Shown piece by piece: positions 1 through 9,760 of a stretch of 38,975 bases of DNA. Origin of the DNA: Helochares maculicollis (lineage: Eukaryota > Arthropoda > Insecta > Coleoptera > Hydrophilidae); assembly GCA_033557835.1 (NCBI GenBank), contig JAWQRO010000439.1:1-38975 (forward strand), read 5' to 3'. The position numbers were made by a program, and so were the translations under genes. The first letter of the stretch is position 1, and each line of letters begins with the position of its first letter. The notes under the pieces were generated by a model. It did no database searches. It was not told the DNA's origin and saw only the letters and a list, made by a program, of their open reading frames with translations.

Positions 1-420
1 GTGTATGTAACACGATAGCGGTCAAACCGTTTGAACTGGAGCGATAAAATTTGGTATGTAGAACTACCGGAAGTACCCGTTTACCTACACAGTTCTGGAA
101 ATTTTCCAAGTAAAGTAGCTTTTAAAAATAAGCTATCGGAATAAAATTTCGTACACATCTTAAATATTGCAAAACCCTGCAAAATACAAATTTTCAACAT
201 GATCTGAGCACCGGAAGTACTATTTTTTTAATTTTGAAAATATCAATTTTAGTAGGCTTTGGAATAAAAACTTTTACAAAAATGTTACAAAAATGCTAAG
301 CATGGAAAATGTAGCAATAAAAAATTGTTCCGTGTAAATTTTAAAACCGGAAGTAGTACTTTACCGTCATAAATTTCATTTTTTAGTTATGACTTTGTCC
401 TAAAATTGGACCTTTCCTAT
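1..420. repeat. Degenerate ~140-bp tandem repeat at the window edge
   Basis: The motif ACCGGAAGTA occurs at 66, 210 and 346, a spacing of 144 and 136 bases. About 70-90 bases after each motif (and before the first) comes a related stretch of the type GGAATAAAA followed by a T-rich run. The units are diverged, so this is a weak tandem repeat that probably continues left of the window. No gene is visible from here to 1108; the rest is AT-rich sequence with short chance reading frames. Confidence 0.45.
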
Positions 421-1230
421 ATTTATGAATTCATATTTTAAAATTCATGCCTTCGCAAAGGGTTTTTACAAGCATTCCATATTGCAGACTTGTTAAGAGT
501 ATATATATTTTTAAACACGAAGTATTGTACATTACATAAACAAATATTAAAAATCTTTCGATGATATATATGTACTGAAAAAGAATTCAATATTCCTTAT
601 GAATGTATATTAATGTGTTGAATATTGACGTTAATGTTAGTTATAAATATTACAACTTTTACTTTTAGTTTTGAAACTCATGTAAGGGTTTGTAGTTTAT
701 GCGGGAATATTGAGTGGAACCACTCCAGATTTTTAATTGTAGAAGAAAACAAATAATAATACCCCTTTCAGTTATAAAGCTAGGAAAATTCACAGTTTGT
801 GGTGAAAACACATTAACAGCGTACAAAATAATAAGCATATTTGACAAATAAAGTTGGTTGGACATATAAAGCGGACTGAGATTTCGCTAAACAATTAGCA
901 TCAAATTGCCAACCTCAGTTTGGTTCTACTAGGTATTCTTCTTCAGTGGGTACAGTTTGACAAGCGTTATATTTTAAAGAGTACCTAAAAATATATTCTA
1001 ACTTTTGTCAAATCCAAGCTACTTAACATTGCCTAAAATAATATCCCTTATCTAGCAGTGCCAACCATAAATTACTGCATAGTCGCACGAATCGAGCTGT
1101 TCCACAAATACTAGGTTCTTCAATAATTTTTTGGCTCGTTAAAAAAACACAATGTTATACTTTGAAATACACTTTATTATTCAGTATAGTCTCCCTAAGC
1201 ATCAATGTACTTGTTCCAACGAGATTCCAA

Positions 1231-2774
1231 TTAAGGGAATTCCAATTCTAGTCTAGAAAATCGAAAAAATTTAATTTTTTTCTTTCATATTTTCAAAGTT
1301 TAGACCTTTAAGAACAAATCTTTGAGAGGATTTTTGGAAACTCGAATTATTTTGGGAATTATAGTTAATTTTGTGACGTGCCAACTAAACCAGTTCTGCT
1401 AAAACGCATGAATAGTACCGATAGTTACTCTTCGGCTACCTGGATGTATGTAAATTACATCGGAGATGGTGACGGGAAAACATTCAAGGGCATTGTAGAT
1501 ATAGACCTGTATCATGGTGATCCTGTAGTGATTAAAAAGAGTGTGTTGGACATGTCCAAAAAAGGATGGGTGCCAGGCTACGAAAACTAAAAAAGGCAAT
1601 AAAGGTATTGGTGGTAAAGGCCTTCGAAAATTAACGGACAAGCTAATCAATGAATTGAGTTTATACTACAGTTTAGCTATTCGTCGAAATCAGGAATCTG
1701 TTGATATGAGGCTACTTATTACCATAAAAGTTCAACTGATGAAAATCCACAGCATCAGTATTGTCCACCTGGTGAATCAAGCTGGTGTAAATGGCAAAAA
1801 GCTGTCGCTGAGGGTACTCTGCAAGACTTTGTTCACGAGAATCCACCATTGAATGAAAAAGTATTGGAATTGATAAAGCCAATATACGAGAGCTTGTCCT
1901 CGGAAAGCTTACTAACAAGATGTTTAGGTTCAGAAACACAGAATTATAATGAATCGTTGAACTTCGCTTATCTAGACTTTTGCATCTACGCTGGAAGTCA
2001 CACAATCGAAATAGCAAACCATATTGTTATCTATATTTTTAATGAAGGTTTTTTATCGGTTTTAAAAATTATGGGTACAATGTCGATTAAAACCTGAAAG
2101 GCATGCGTTGGCAAGCAAACAAGATCAACAGCGTATCAACCGTTCCGAGATACGAACTTCCGAAGCTTCCAAAGAAGGCAGAACTGCTCGTATGGGTGAA
2201 AGATCTGCTAGCTATGTAGTTTTTGAGGTGAAGGAAGGAACATTGTATGAAGCAGGGATGGCCGATTAAAAAAATGTAAGCATAACATACCATAAAACTA
2301 CTGAGAATGCCCGAAATGAGACTGCAAACTTTAAACGCGTTTTTCTCTAAACTCCTTTTTTTCGATACGATTGACATGACATCTCAACTTCCAATACACC
2401 AATTTACTTGATATTAAGTACAGACGTTCTTAATACTATGAAAATTGTCTCCACGTAGGGGTTTCCGGAATTTATTTTTTACTATATTTTATAAATTCCC
2501 AAAATTGAAAAAAGGAGGCAAAGTTATGACTTTTTTTCAAAAAGACGCCACTTTGTGGAAAAGATTTTTTTTTTCAATTCGGCTACGTCTAGATAATTCT
2601 ACATCCTTGTTTAATAAGGATTGAAATCATGTCAACCAGGAGACACCTTTTTTTGAGCACTCTCTTTGCCGGCCTCTACTAACTTCAATTTTGATTTTTG
2701 TCACTTTTATGCATTTTTATACTTTTCAAATATTAATTAAAAATTAAAAACTCTAGACTAGAATACCCCCTTAA
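1231..2774 (+). mobile_element. TTAA-flanked element with a Mutator-like transposase ORF
   Basis: A 1,536-bp body (1235-2770) sits between two TTAA copies (1231-1234, 2771-2774) inside the mariner transposase. Its ends are inverted: ATTCTAGTCTAGA at 1245-1257 matches TCTAGACTAGAAT at 2752-2764 over 13 of 13 bases, with G-rich outermost bases on both sides (GGGAATTCC left; GGGGGT on the complement of the right). Removing the body and one TTAA restores mariner homology across the joint, so the borders are well supported. TTAA is the target of piggyBac-type elements, yet the internal frame resembles a Mutator-like domain. Confidence 0.75.
1369..2269 (+). pseudogene. Decayed Mutator-like transposase domain (PF20700-like)
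   Basis: Three plus-strand frames combine into one degenerate protein without an intact start. Seen in order: YVNYIGDGDGKTFKGIVD (~1453-1500), CVGHVQKRMGARL across the first frameshift (~1541-1585), KLTDKLINELSLYY and LAIRRNQESVD (~1630-1710), a DENPQHQYCPPGESSW-type stretch (~1738-1790), IKPIYESLSSESLLTRCLG and a QNYNESLN motif (~1875-1960), then TIEIANHIVIYIFNEGF, and a basic tail EASKEGRTARMGERSA ending at the stop 2267-2269. As I recall the family, this pattern matches the arthropod Mutator-like transposase domain. At least two frameshifts and several stops make it a pseudogene. It sits inside the TTAA-flanked element and is probably its former transposase. Confidence 0.7.
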
Positions 2775-3633
2775 TGGATTTTATTCCTGTCAAAATGCTG
2801 TTGTGACTGAGCATTGTCTTAAAGAAAACGGGTTTTCTCTTCTGCAAACCAAGCCTTTTTTCCCAAAGTTTTTCCTTCAGCTGGTTTAAAAGATTTCAAT
2901 AATATTCAGAATTTATTGTTTTAAAGGTGTCCAAGTAATCAATAAACAAAATTCCATTCATATCCCAAAAAACGGTTGCTAACATCTTTTTCGCCAATTT
3001 CTGGACACGAACTTTTTTCAGAGCCGAAGAACCAGGTTCACACCTTTCTTTTGCAACTTGTTCGGGTTCAGAATCATAGCGATAGACCCAAGTATCATCC
3101 ATAGTGATGAATCGATGCACAATCCTTTCGAAAACGCTGTAACTGTCGCCGAAAAAGTCGCATTCGAATATGTTTTTGTTCCATTGTTAGCGAATGTGGG
3201 CACCCATTGTGCGCACAACTTTCTGAAACCTAATACTTCAGTCAAAATATTGTTTATACTGCCCAATGAAATGCCTACTGTAGTCTACTAAAACTCTTTC
3301 AGTCACTCGATTTTTCCCATACGACATCCTGTATTTTGTCTACGATTTCTAGTGTCGTAGCTGTTTTTGGAAGTCCTTGACACGGATCGTCTTCAAGGCT
3401 TGTACGACCATGTTTAACTTCAGCGACCCATCTTTCTACTGTACTTATTGAAGGCGAAGAGTCCTTACACACTTTCAACATTCGTTCAAAAATTTCCTTT
3501 GCTTTCAAACCTTCCAAAACTAAAAATTCAATCACAGCACGATACTTGATTTTTCCATTACCAACATAATATAAAATTAGGCTACTAGGAACGCTCTTTC
3601 TTATCGACCCGAAAACTTTATGAACAACCTATT

Positions 3634-5085
3634 AATACAGTATGTGCGTTATCAGTTCTAAAAGTATAGAATAATCATGCGGCTTAGCTGTGCAGGCGGC
3701 TGTAAAAAATCAATCAAATCGTTTGTTGAAAAAAAAGAAATTAATTTCCAACCAACCCAATGTATCAACTGCGTTTGTTCCCATTCGGCATATTATACGA
3801 TTTTTCGAACCAAAAGCCACTTTCAGCCTTGATTTATATTGCGTTTAGTTGGGCATAGAAAAATCAGATTTAAACTTGAAATCGATCATTTATAAAACAT
3901 TTGGCCCTCTATCGATTCTTTAAATGCGATATATTATAAACAATTTGAAGCAATTGACATTTAAATTAAACTTGCATTAGATGCATGTGTGCCTACATAA
4001 ATAAAGAAACAAATATGACAGGCGTTCGTAGACCATTAATAGATGTGATAAACTATTTTTAGCAACAGAAAATCAACTAAACTGCATGATCATAGCGCGA
4101 CAAGGCAACAATTTTAATCTTTCTACATTTTGGAACTTGTGATAGAAACGTATACATTACTTTTAGGTGAACAAAGTAATAAATGGAAGGTGTTGCGATC
4201 ATCAAACAATTCGATATCGAGATTTTGACGGATCCCCACTTTTCGAGACGCTTGACCATTTTTTGCATGTGTGCGTTTGTGTCTAGTAAACACGTTAGAG
4301 CTCAGGGCTTTAGAGCTAGAAAGATCAGATTTGACCAGCGGCTATCAAAGCAAGACTTACTCGCAGAGAGAAAATTTTTAAATAGGCTATGTTTTGAATG
4401 AAAATAGCGAAACATTTTATTCTCTGTATTGCTCATCGCTACCTGCATATATTTTCTATTTCTCCAGCAATTTGTGAATGCCACGTCTAACGGAAGGACT
4501 CTTGTCTCATGTATCATTCAGTCGCGAGTTGTCGCGTTTGAGCGTCATCTTCAGCTAATATCCAACAATTCAAGGTCTTAGAACATATAAAATTTTTTTC
4601 AACGAGTATTTGATCGAGAAATATGAAAAACTATCAAACATTGTGAGGTTTGTTAAAGTTTGATAAGCGTAAACAGGAAGAGAGCCGCAAATAAAACTAT
4701 CTATAAGTAATTTCCGGTTTCATATTTACGAACCTGGAAGAAAACTCATAGAGCAGCGTTACCCTTTGAGTCATATAGAACACACACCTCCCAATCTCTG
4801 CACAGCGTTTTAGTAAACTACTCGATTAAACAAATATTAAAATTTTAGAATACCCCATTAAGAATTAGTCATCCCGTAACAATATCAGCAAATGTACACT
4901 TTTACACGAACTATTCATGGAAGCAGTTGCGAACTATAGTTCAAGTAAAAATTGCAAAGATTTTAATCAAATTCTATGATATGGGCCAATTATTTTGGCA
5001 GAACTGTCAGTTTTTATTGACCAGGAGTTAGTTATCATACTTGGAAGCACATAAAATAGTCTCAAGACAACTCCAGATTCTCTCC
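3634..5085. other. Stretch without a gene; one solo inverted-repeat-like end
   Basis: I see no recognisable gene. The longest open stretch (4183-4401, +) has no family features and no splice signals that extend it. At 4846-4861 the sequence TAGAATACCCCATTAA closely resembles the right end of the TTAA element at 2760-2774 (TAGAATACCCCCTTAA). This could be one end of a related element, but no partner end was found. Confidence 0.5.
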
Positions 5086-5089
5086 ACTA

Positions 5090-7990
5090 TATTTTTGCAT
5101 AATAATATATTTCTGTTCCCTTTAACAAAATTAGATACGAGAACAATAATAAAACGCTTTTGCTTCGCTTACTCGGGATTCGCTCGCTTCGCTCGCTCAT
5201 CCCTCGCGGATTAAGAATGAGTTGCAGAATTAACACGCTCAAACTCTCCAAAATATAATCTGTATTTGTCAAACCGTTTTATTACGTCTATAAATATGTT
5301 TGAGTTTATTTATTGGCATCCGCGCTATACGTTAAATGAGCGAACGAAGCGTGCCAATCTCTAGCAATCTAAGCTTAGTTGTTCGTTGATATACGTCTAT
5401 GTCTTACGCCCTAAGCGTCGTAGATACTTGATTAAATTAATATAGATGTGTAGAATGAGTAGAGAAAACATCAAGAATCTAGTTACTTACGCTAACTCAG
5501 GATTCGCTCGCTTCGCTCGCTCAGTTAAATTGAATTACATTAGTGACTCGCTTAAAATTTTACGACAGAATGAACACTCTTAAAATATAACTGATAAATA
5601 TAATAATACAATGAAACGAGAACACATATTTATAGTGCCGAATAAGCGAAGTTTATTGGATTCATCATGTATTCTGATCTAGGCTTTGTAAAAAGGTCTT
5701 CATTTTGATTAATAACTTGTGTTTGCTTCGCTTACTCGGGATTCGCTCGCTTCGCTCGCTCATCCCTCGTGGAGTAAGGATGCATGTCAGAATGAACATT
5801 CTTAGAATATAATTGTTAAACATAGTAAAACGATGAATCAAGAACACAAAACAATTTTTGTAATTTTAGCGTATTCATTTGCTGTTTTATTAATAGTTCC
5901 GAGTAAGTGAAGTTTATGTGATCCTTCATGTACTTTGGTCTACTCTGAATAAAAGCGTCTTCATTTTATTCAACCTCGAGTGTTTTAGGTTTTTAGTAGT
6001 TATTGTATCAAACAATAAAATTTTACGCCTTCTAGAGCAACAAAATTCGTTATAAAATTCCAACGCTTAACAGCTTATGATTGTCTATTGTACATAAATT
6101 TGTGTATTTTGAACATTTAGAAAAATATGTTTTATATAATATAGACATGAATAACAGAGTTAGTGGTTTGCAGTAGGTGTGCACCACATAAAATCTCAGG
6201 TTTCTGTTTGTTGTTTGAATTCCTGTGTAAGTATCTCGCAAAATCAAACTACTTGTAGACCGCAGTTTCGCTTATTCAGAATTCGTTCCAGAAATGAGAA
6301 TACCTTAGGGAATCCACACGCTTAAAAATATAGATGTAAGTCGTAAAAATGTAAAATGATACAAAATGAGCTTGCTTATTTCCTATTTCATCCTAAATCT
6401 GCGAAGGATAAGCGAGCGAATCCTAAGAATGTAAATAAAAAGCATCTTAGTTTTGTGGAAAATTGCTGACGTTCTTGCTAATAACATTATTACCAACAAA
6501 TATTTTGTTAGGTTATTATCTAAAAGCCTGGGATTCAAGAACGATAAATAAACAAAGCCGCTTTTGCTTCGCTTACTCAGGATTCGCTCGCTTCGCTTGT
6601 GTAGTGAAGAAGCATTACAGAACAAACACGTTTACAAATATAAAAGTTAAATTTAGTAAAACGGTGAAATAGATCCCGAGCAAGCGAAACTTATTTGATC
6701 CTTGGTGTATTCACTATCTGGTGTTTTATGCGTTTAATAACGCCTTCATTTTGTTTAGTCTTTGGTGTTTTAGTGTTTTTTGAACTAAATCAAAGCACCT
6801 TCGTTTTGTGACTACTTTTTGCAATTTTTGATAGCAACATTATTACACAAATATATTATTTTAGACTATTATCAAAAGCCTAAGATAAAAGAACAATAAC
6901 GAAATAAATACGCTTTTGCTTCGCTTACTCAGGATTCGCTCGCTTCGCTCGCTCATCCATCGCAAGGAAGAATAAACACGCTTTCTGATCTATTCTGAGT
7001 AACAGTTGCGTCGTTTTGTTCAATATATATTATTTTATGTTTTTAATAGTCTCTTCATTTTGTTGAATCTCAGGTGTTTTAGTGTTTTTAGAACAAAATC
7101 AAACGCACTTTCGTTTTGGGACTACTTTTTGAGATTCTTGATAGCAACATTATTACACAAAAATAATATCTTAGACTATTTTCAAAAGCCTAAGATACAA
7201 GATCAATAACAAAACGAACAGGCTTTTGCTTCGCTTACTCAGGACTCGCTCGCGTGGAAGAATAAACACGCTTAAATATAAAATATAATTGCCACGCACA
7301 ATAAAACGACGAAACATCAAATAACTATTTTGTATATTTATCGTATTCATTTATTGTTGTATCGTTAGTCCCGAGTAAGCGAAGCTTATTGGATTTGTGA
7401 TGTATTCTGATCTATTCTGAGTATCAGTTGCGTCGTTTTGTTCAATATCTGGTGTTTTATGCTTTTAATATAACGTTGTTATTTCAAATAACAATATCTT
7501 AGGCTATTCGTAGCAACAAAAATACATTATGACGTAAAATCCAACTCTGATTAGTTTTCGACTGTTATATAAAATGCATTTTGACTATTTAGAAATATAA
7601 TTTTGAAATAACTTCAGCACGAATATGTTTAATAGCCAATAAATTGCAAGAGACTATTAATACATGGGATTCTAGTTTTTCTCTGGTTATATCTACTTGA
7701 GTGTCACGCAAAGCCAGAATTTATCAAAGATGAATCAAGCTTCGCTTATTTAGAACTCACTCATGGACTTGGCATATATTAAGGAATAAACTTGCTGAAA
7801 AATATAATTGTAAGACGTATTAAAAACGACTGAAATCATATCATATAGCCCGCGAGGGATGAGCGAGCGTAGCGAGCGAATCCCGAGTAAGCGAAGCGTA
7901 AGCGTTTTCGTTTCGCAACTGTGGTATTTTAGGCTTTCGAAAACACTATTAATTAGAAAATTTTCAGGTGTTCCATCGTAACAATAATAC
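5090..7990. repeat. Satellite-like array with a GCTTCGCTTACTC core in both orientations
   Basis: A core beginning GCTTCGCTTACTCGGGATTC and continuing with CGCTCGCTTCGCTCGCTCATCC occurs full-length at 5162-5209, 5724-5771 and 6918-6965. Shorter copies are at 5491-5524, 6566-6599 and 7228-7255. A full inverted copy lies at 7851-7897. Short inverted copies of its first half (TCCCGAGTAAGCGAAGC type) lie at 5638-5660, 5898-5919, 6674-6690 and 7369-7385. Around the cores a larger direct unit repeats, most clearly before 6918 and 7228 (spacing 310), where GATAGCAACATTATTACACA and CAAAAGCCTAAGATA recur; a more diverged copy precedes 6566. Open frames reading SERSERIPSKRSK are this DNA repeat read in frame and are not genes. 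Confidence 0.85.
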
Positions 7991-8026
7991 ATCATCACGT
8001 AGAATATTGCAAATTATTTATAAAAC

Positions 8027-8057
8027 TAAGGCATTTCCCATTAAGGGAAATGCCTTA
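8027..8057. repeat. Perfect hairpin, 13-bp arms, 5-base loop ATTAA
   Basis: The arms TAAGGCATTTCCC (8027-8039) and GGGAAATGCCTTA (8045-8057) are exact reverse complements around ATTAA. The centre CCCATTAAGGG resembles two TTAA-element ends facing each other, so it may be a scar or a tiny palindromic element. It lies just past the satellite-like array and outside any gene. Confidence 0.85.
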
Positions 8058-9179
8058 TGATTGTAAGACTATCCGGCGATAAATTGTGCAAGGTTGTTGA
8101 AAAAGTCGACGTTTTTCTATTTCTATACTATACTTAAACAGACATTATACCAAAAATGGTCCAAACAGATTTTGGGAGCCTTGATAAAGTAAACATCCTT
8201 TAAAATCTTGCGGTCGAATGTTTTTGTGATCGTGATTGCTTCAATTTACCACACGAAGTGTACAGGAATGTAAAAAGTCCCAAAAATAGGAGGAAGAATT
8301 CATTCATAGATTCAGGATTCGAATGGCAATAAAGCAGTGAAAAAAGTTCATTCATAGAGTTCAGAATATAAAGGAAACGATCTTGAGCTTGTTGCGCTCC
8401 GGCAAACAGGTAAAGAAAAATGTGACGGCTGAAATGTACAAAACACGTGCGTGCCATATGTGTGTTACTTCTTATTTCTAACCGAGAGTCGCGTGTTTCT
8501 GATGGATCATAGACGTTTCCTCAGGGCTGTGCAGTAGTCGTTTAAAATCCGTTTTCATTTTTTTTTGATCGTGGAAAAAGCTATCAATTGTATTAGATTA
8601 GCCAAATTGGTCCATCAAAATCGATTACAATGATCAAAGGAGACCAGACTTTCTACGATCCGTTGAAAACCAATTTAAAACGTCATTAGTTCCCCACGTG
8701 CCATAAATTTTGGAGACGTATAAACCCTCGTTGCCTTTCAACAAGTTCGTACACTAAAATGTGATCGTTGGTCGTTAATATACACTAGCGCATTTGAACT
8801 GAACAAATCAAATAAATAATTAAACTATTCATTTGGAGCCTAGCTACTCTTTTCAGCGGAAACATTAAAAAACTTAATTTAGCACAGACTAGACGGTATT
8901 ATAACGAAGGGGTGTCCAATGAACTTGCCTCTCAGGTCTCTTCTAAATTAGAATTCGACTGGAACACGCTCCATAATGCAATATAGCCGCTTTAGCCAAT
9001 AAATTTTAGCCTTTGTGTTGCCAGTGGCGTGTCGCGAGTAATGCCTCGCAAGTATATTATGTCTTAATCGACTTAATGTATGTAAATAATTAAAGATTGC
9101 CCCAAAACGTAAACAGTATAAATTAATATACCACATTACTATGTGACACTGTAGGGAAGTTTCACTGCAACTTATGCAG
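8058..9179. other. Stretch without a recognisable gene
   Basis: AT-rich sequence with only short reading frames. Around 8303-8365 a short direct repeat of the type TTCATTCATAGA.TTCAG occurs twice (near 8308 and 8349). I see no conserved protein motif, tRNA or transposon end. Confidence 0.5.
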
Positions 9180-9760
9180 ATTGCGTTTATTTTAAGTCGT
9201 GAAGTTTGTTTAGGTCGGTGATATAAAATCCAGGCGGGCGAAAGCCAATAAATTTGTAGAAGACCAGCTTTATGGCATTCCCGGCATCAAATTGTTTTCC
9301 TATTAAAAAGTTGTGCAAACTGTGGAGGACGTGATAGTCAGGAAGGGTTAAGTGTGGTGAGTATGGAGTATGCTGAAGTCTTGGCTGTGTTTCTCTACGT
9401 TATTGCATAATTTCGCTCAGCTGGTTGCAGTATAAGTCTGCTATGATCGATAAATCAGGTATCATGAACTCAAAATGGCTCACACTCAAGCCAGACCACC
9501 AAACACTCCTCATCAGGTTCTTTGAATGAAAATTGCGCGCTGGATTGTGTTTTATTTAGTATTATATCCTTGTCCAACCAGTGTCCTGAGCGTACTACTG
9601 TTATTTTGAATCCATTTCTCTTTATAAATTACGATTCGATTCAAAAGTATATCAAATTTATGACAAGAAGGGCATATCAAACCATCTTCCGAACTGCTTT
9701 GTTTCCGTTTTTCTGTCAGTTTAAATTTTTTCATTTTCTACTCCTTAATTCTTATATATT
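9180..9760 (-). pseudogene. Mariner transposase fragment, heavily decayed
   Basis: Minus-strand frames show mariner landmarks in the right order. LLNRIVIYKEKWI (~9600-9660) corresponds to the usual IVTGDEKWI box with the first catalytic Asp lost. It is followed by VWWSGLSVSHFEF and ADLYCNQL (~9410-9510), LQHTPYSPHLTLPDYHVLHS (~9315-9375, third catalytic Asp region) and RPPGFYITDLNKL (~9185-9240). The DNA-box with the second Asp is missing. Stops and frameshifts interrupt every segment. I could not place terminal repeats with confidence. It is a different mariner lineage from the copy at 1111-3632. Confidence 0.7.

Larger units (their letters stand above)
1177..3575 (-). pseudogene. Mariner transposase pseudogene, split by an insertion
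   Basis: A Tc1/mariner transposase cuts and pastes the element at TA sites. Minus-strand reading frames give the N-terminal helix-turn-helix part (3299-3575, with IEFLVLEGLKAKEIFERM and RTSLEDDPCQGLPKTAT) and the first catalytic region (2896-3120, with ITMDDTWVYRYDSEP, MLATVFWDMNGILFIDYLD and KTINSEYY). After a degraded DNA-box (around 2790-2860) the protein jumps to the C-terminal end (RWNKYIDA, GDYTE) at 1177-1225. The segment with the third catalytic Asp is missing. Frameshifts lie near 3110-3300, and the 1235-2770 insertion interrupts the frame. It cannot make active transposase. Family assignment is secure; subfamily was not determined. Confidence 0.85.
1111..3632 (-). mobile_element. 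Mariner-type transposon, decayed, carrying a nested insertion
   Basis: The terminal inverted repeats are recognisable: CTAGGTTCTTCAATAATTTT starts at 1111 and, on the other strand, ATAGGTTGTTCATAAAGTTT ends at 3632. Both are flanked by TA (1109-1110 and 3633-3634), the target site that Tc1/mariner elements duplicate. The transposase reads on the minus strand. Removing the 1.5-kb insertion at 1235-2770 leaves about 1 kb, shorter than the usual ~1.3 kb, because the middle of the transposase is deleted. Confidence 0.85.

Noticed and set aside
5087..7998. Several open frames sharing SERSERIPSKRSK, which could be read as a small basic protein family
   Set aside because: The shared residues are the direct translation of the repeated DNA core; the frames start and stop at random around it and the core also occurs in the other orientation.
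7009..7998. CRISPR-like repeat-spacer pattern in the satellite array
   Set aside because: Spacings are irregular (from 234 to 839 bases), the flanks are themselves repeated, and the genome is clearly eukaryotic.
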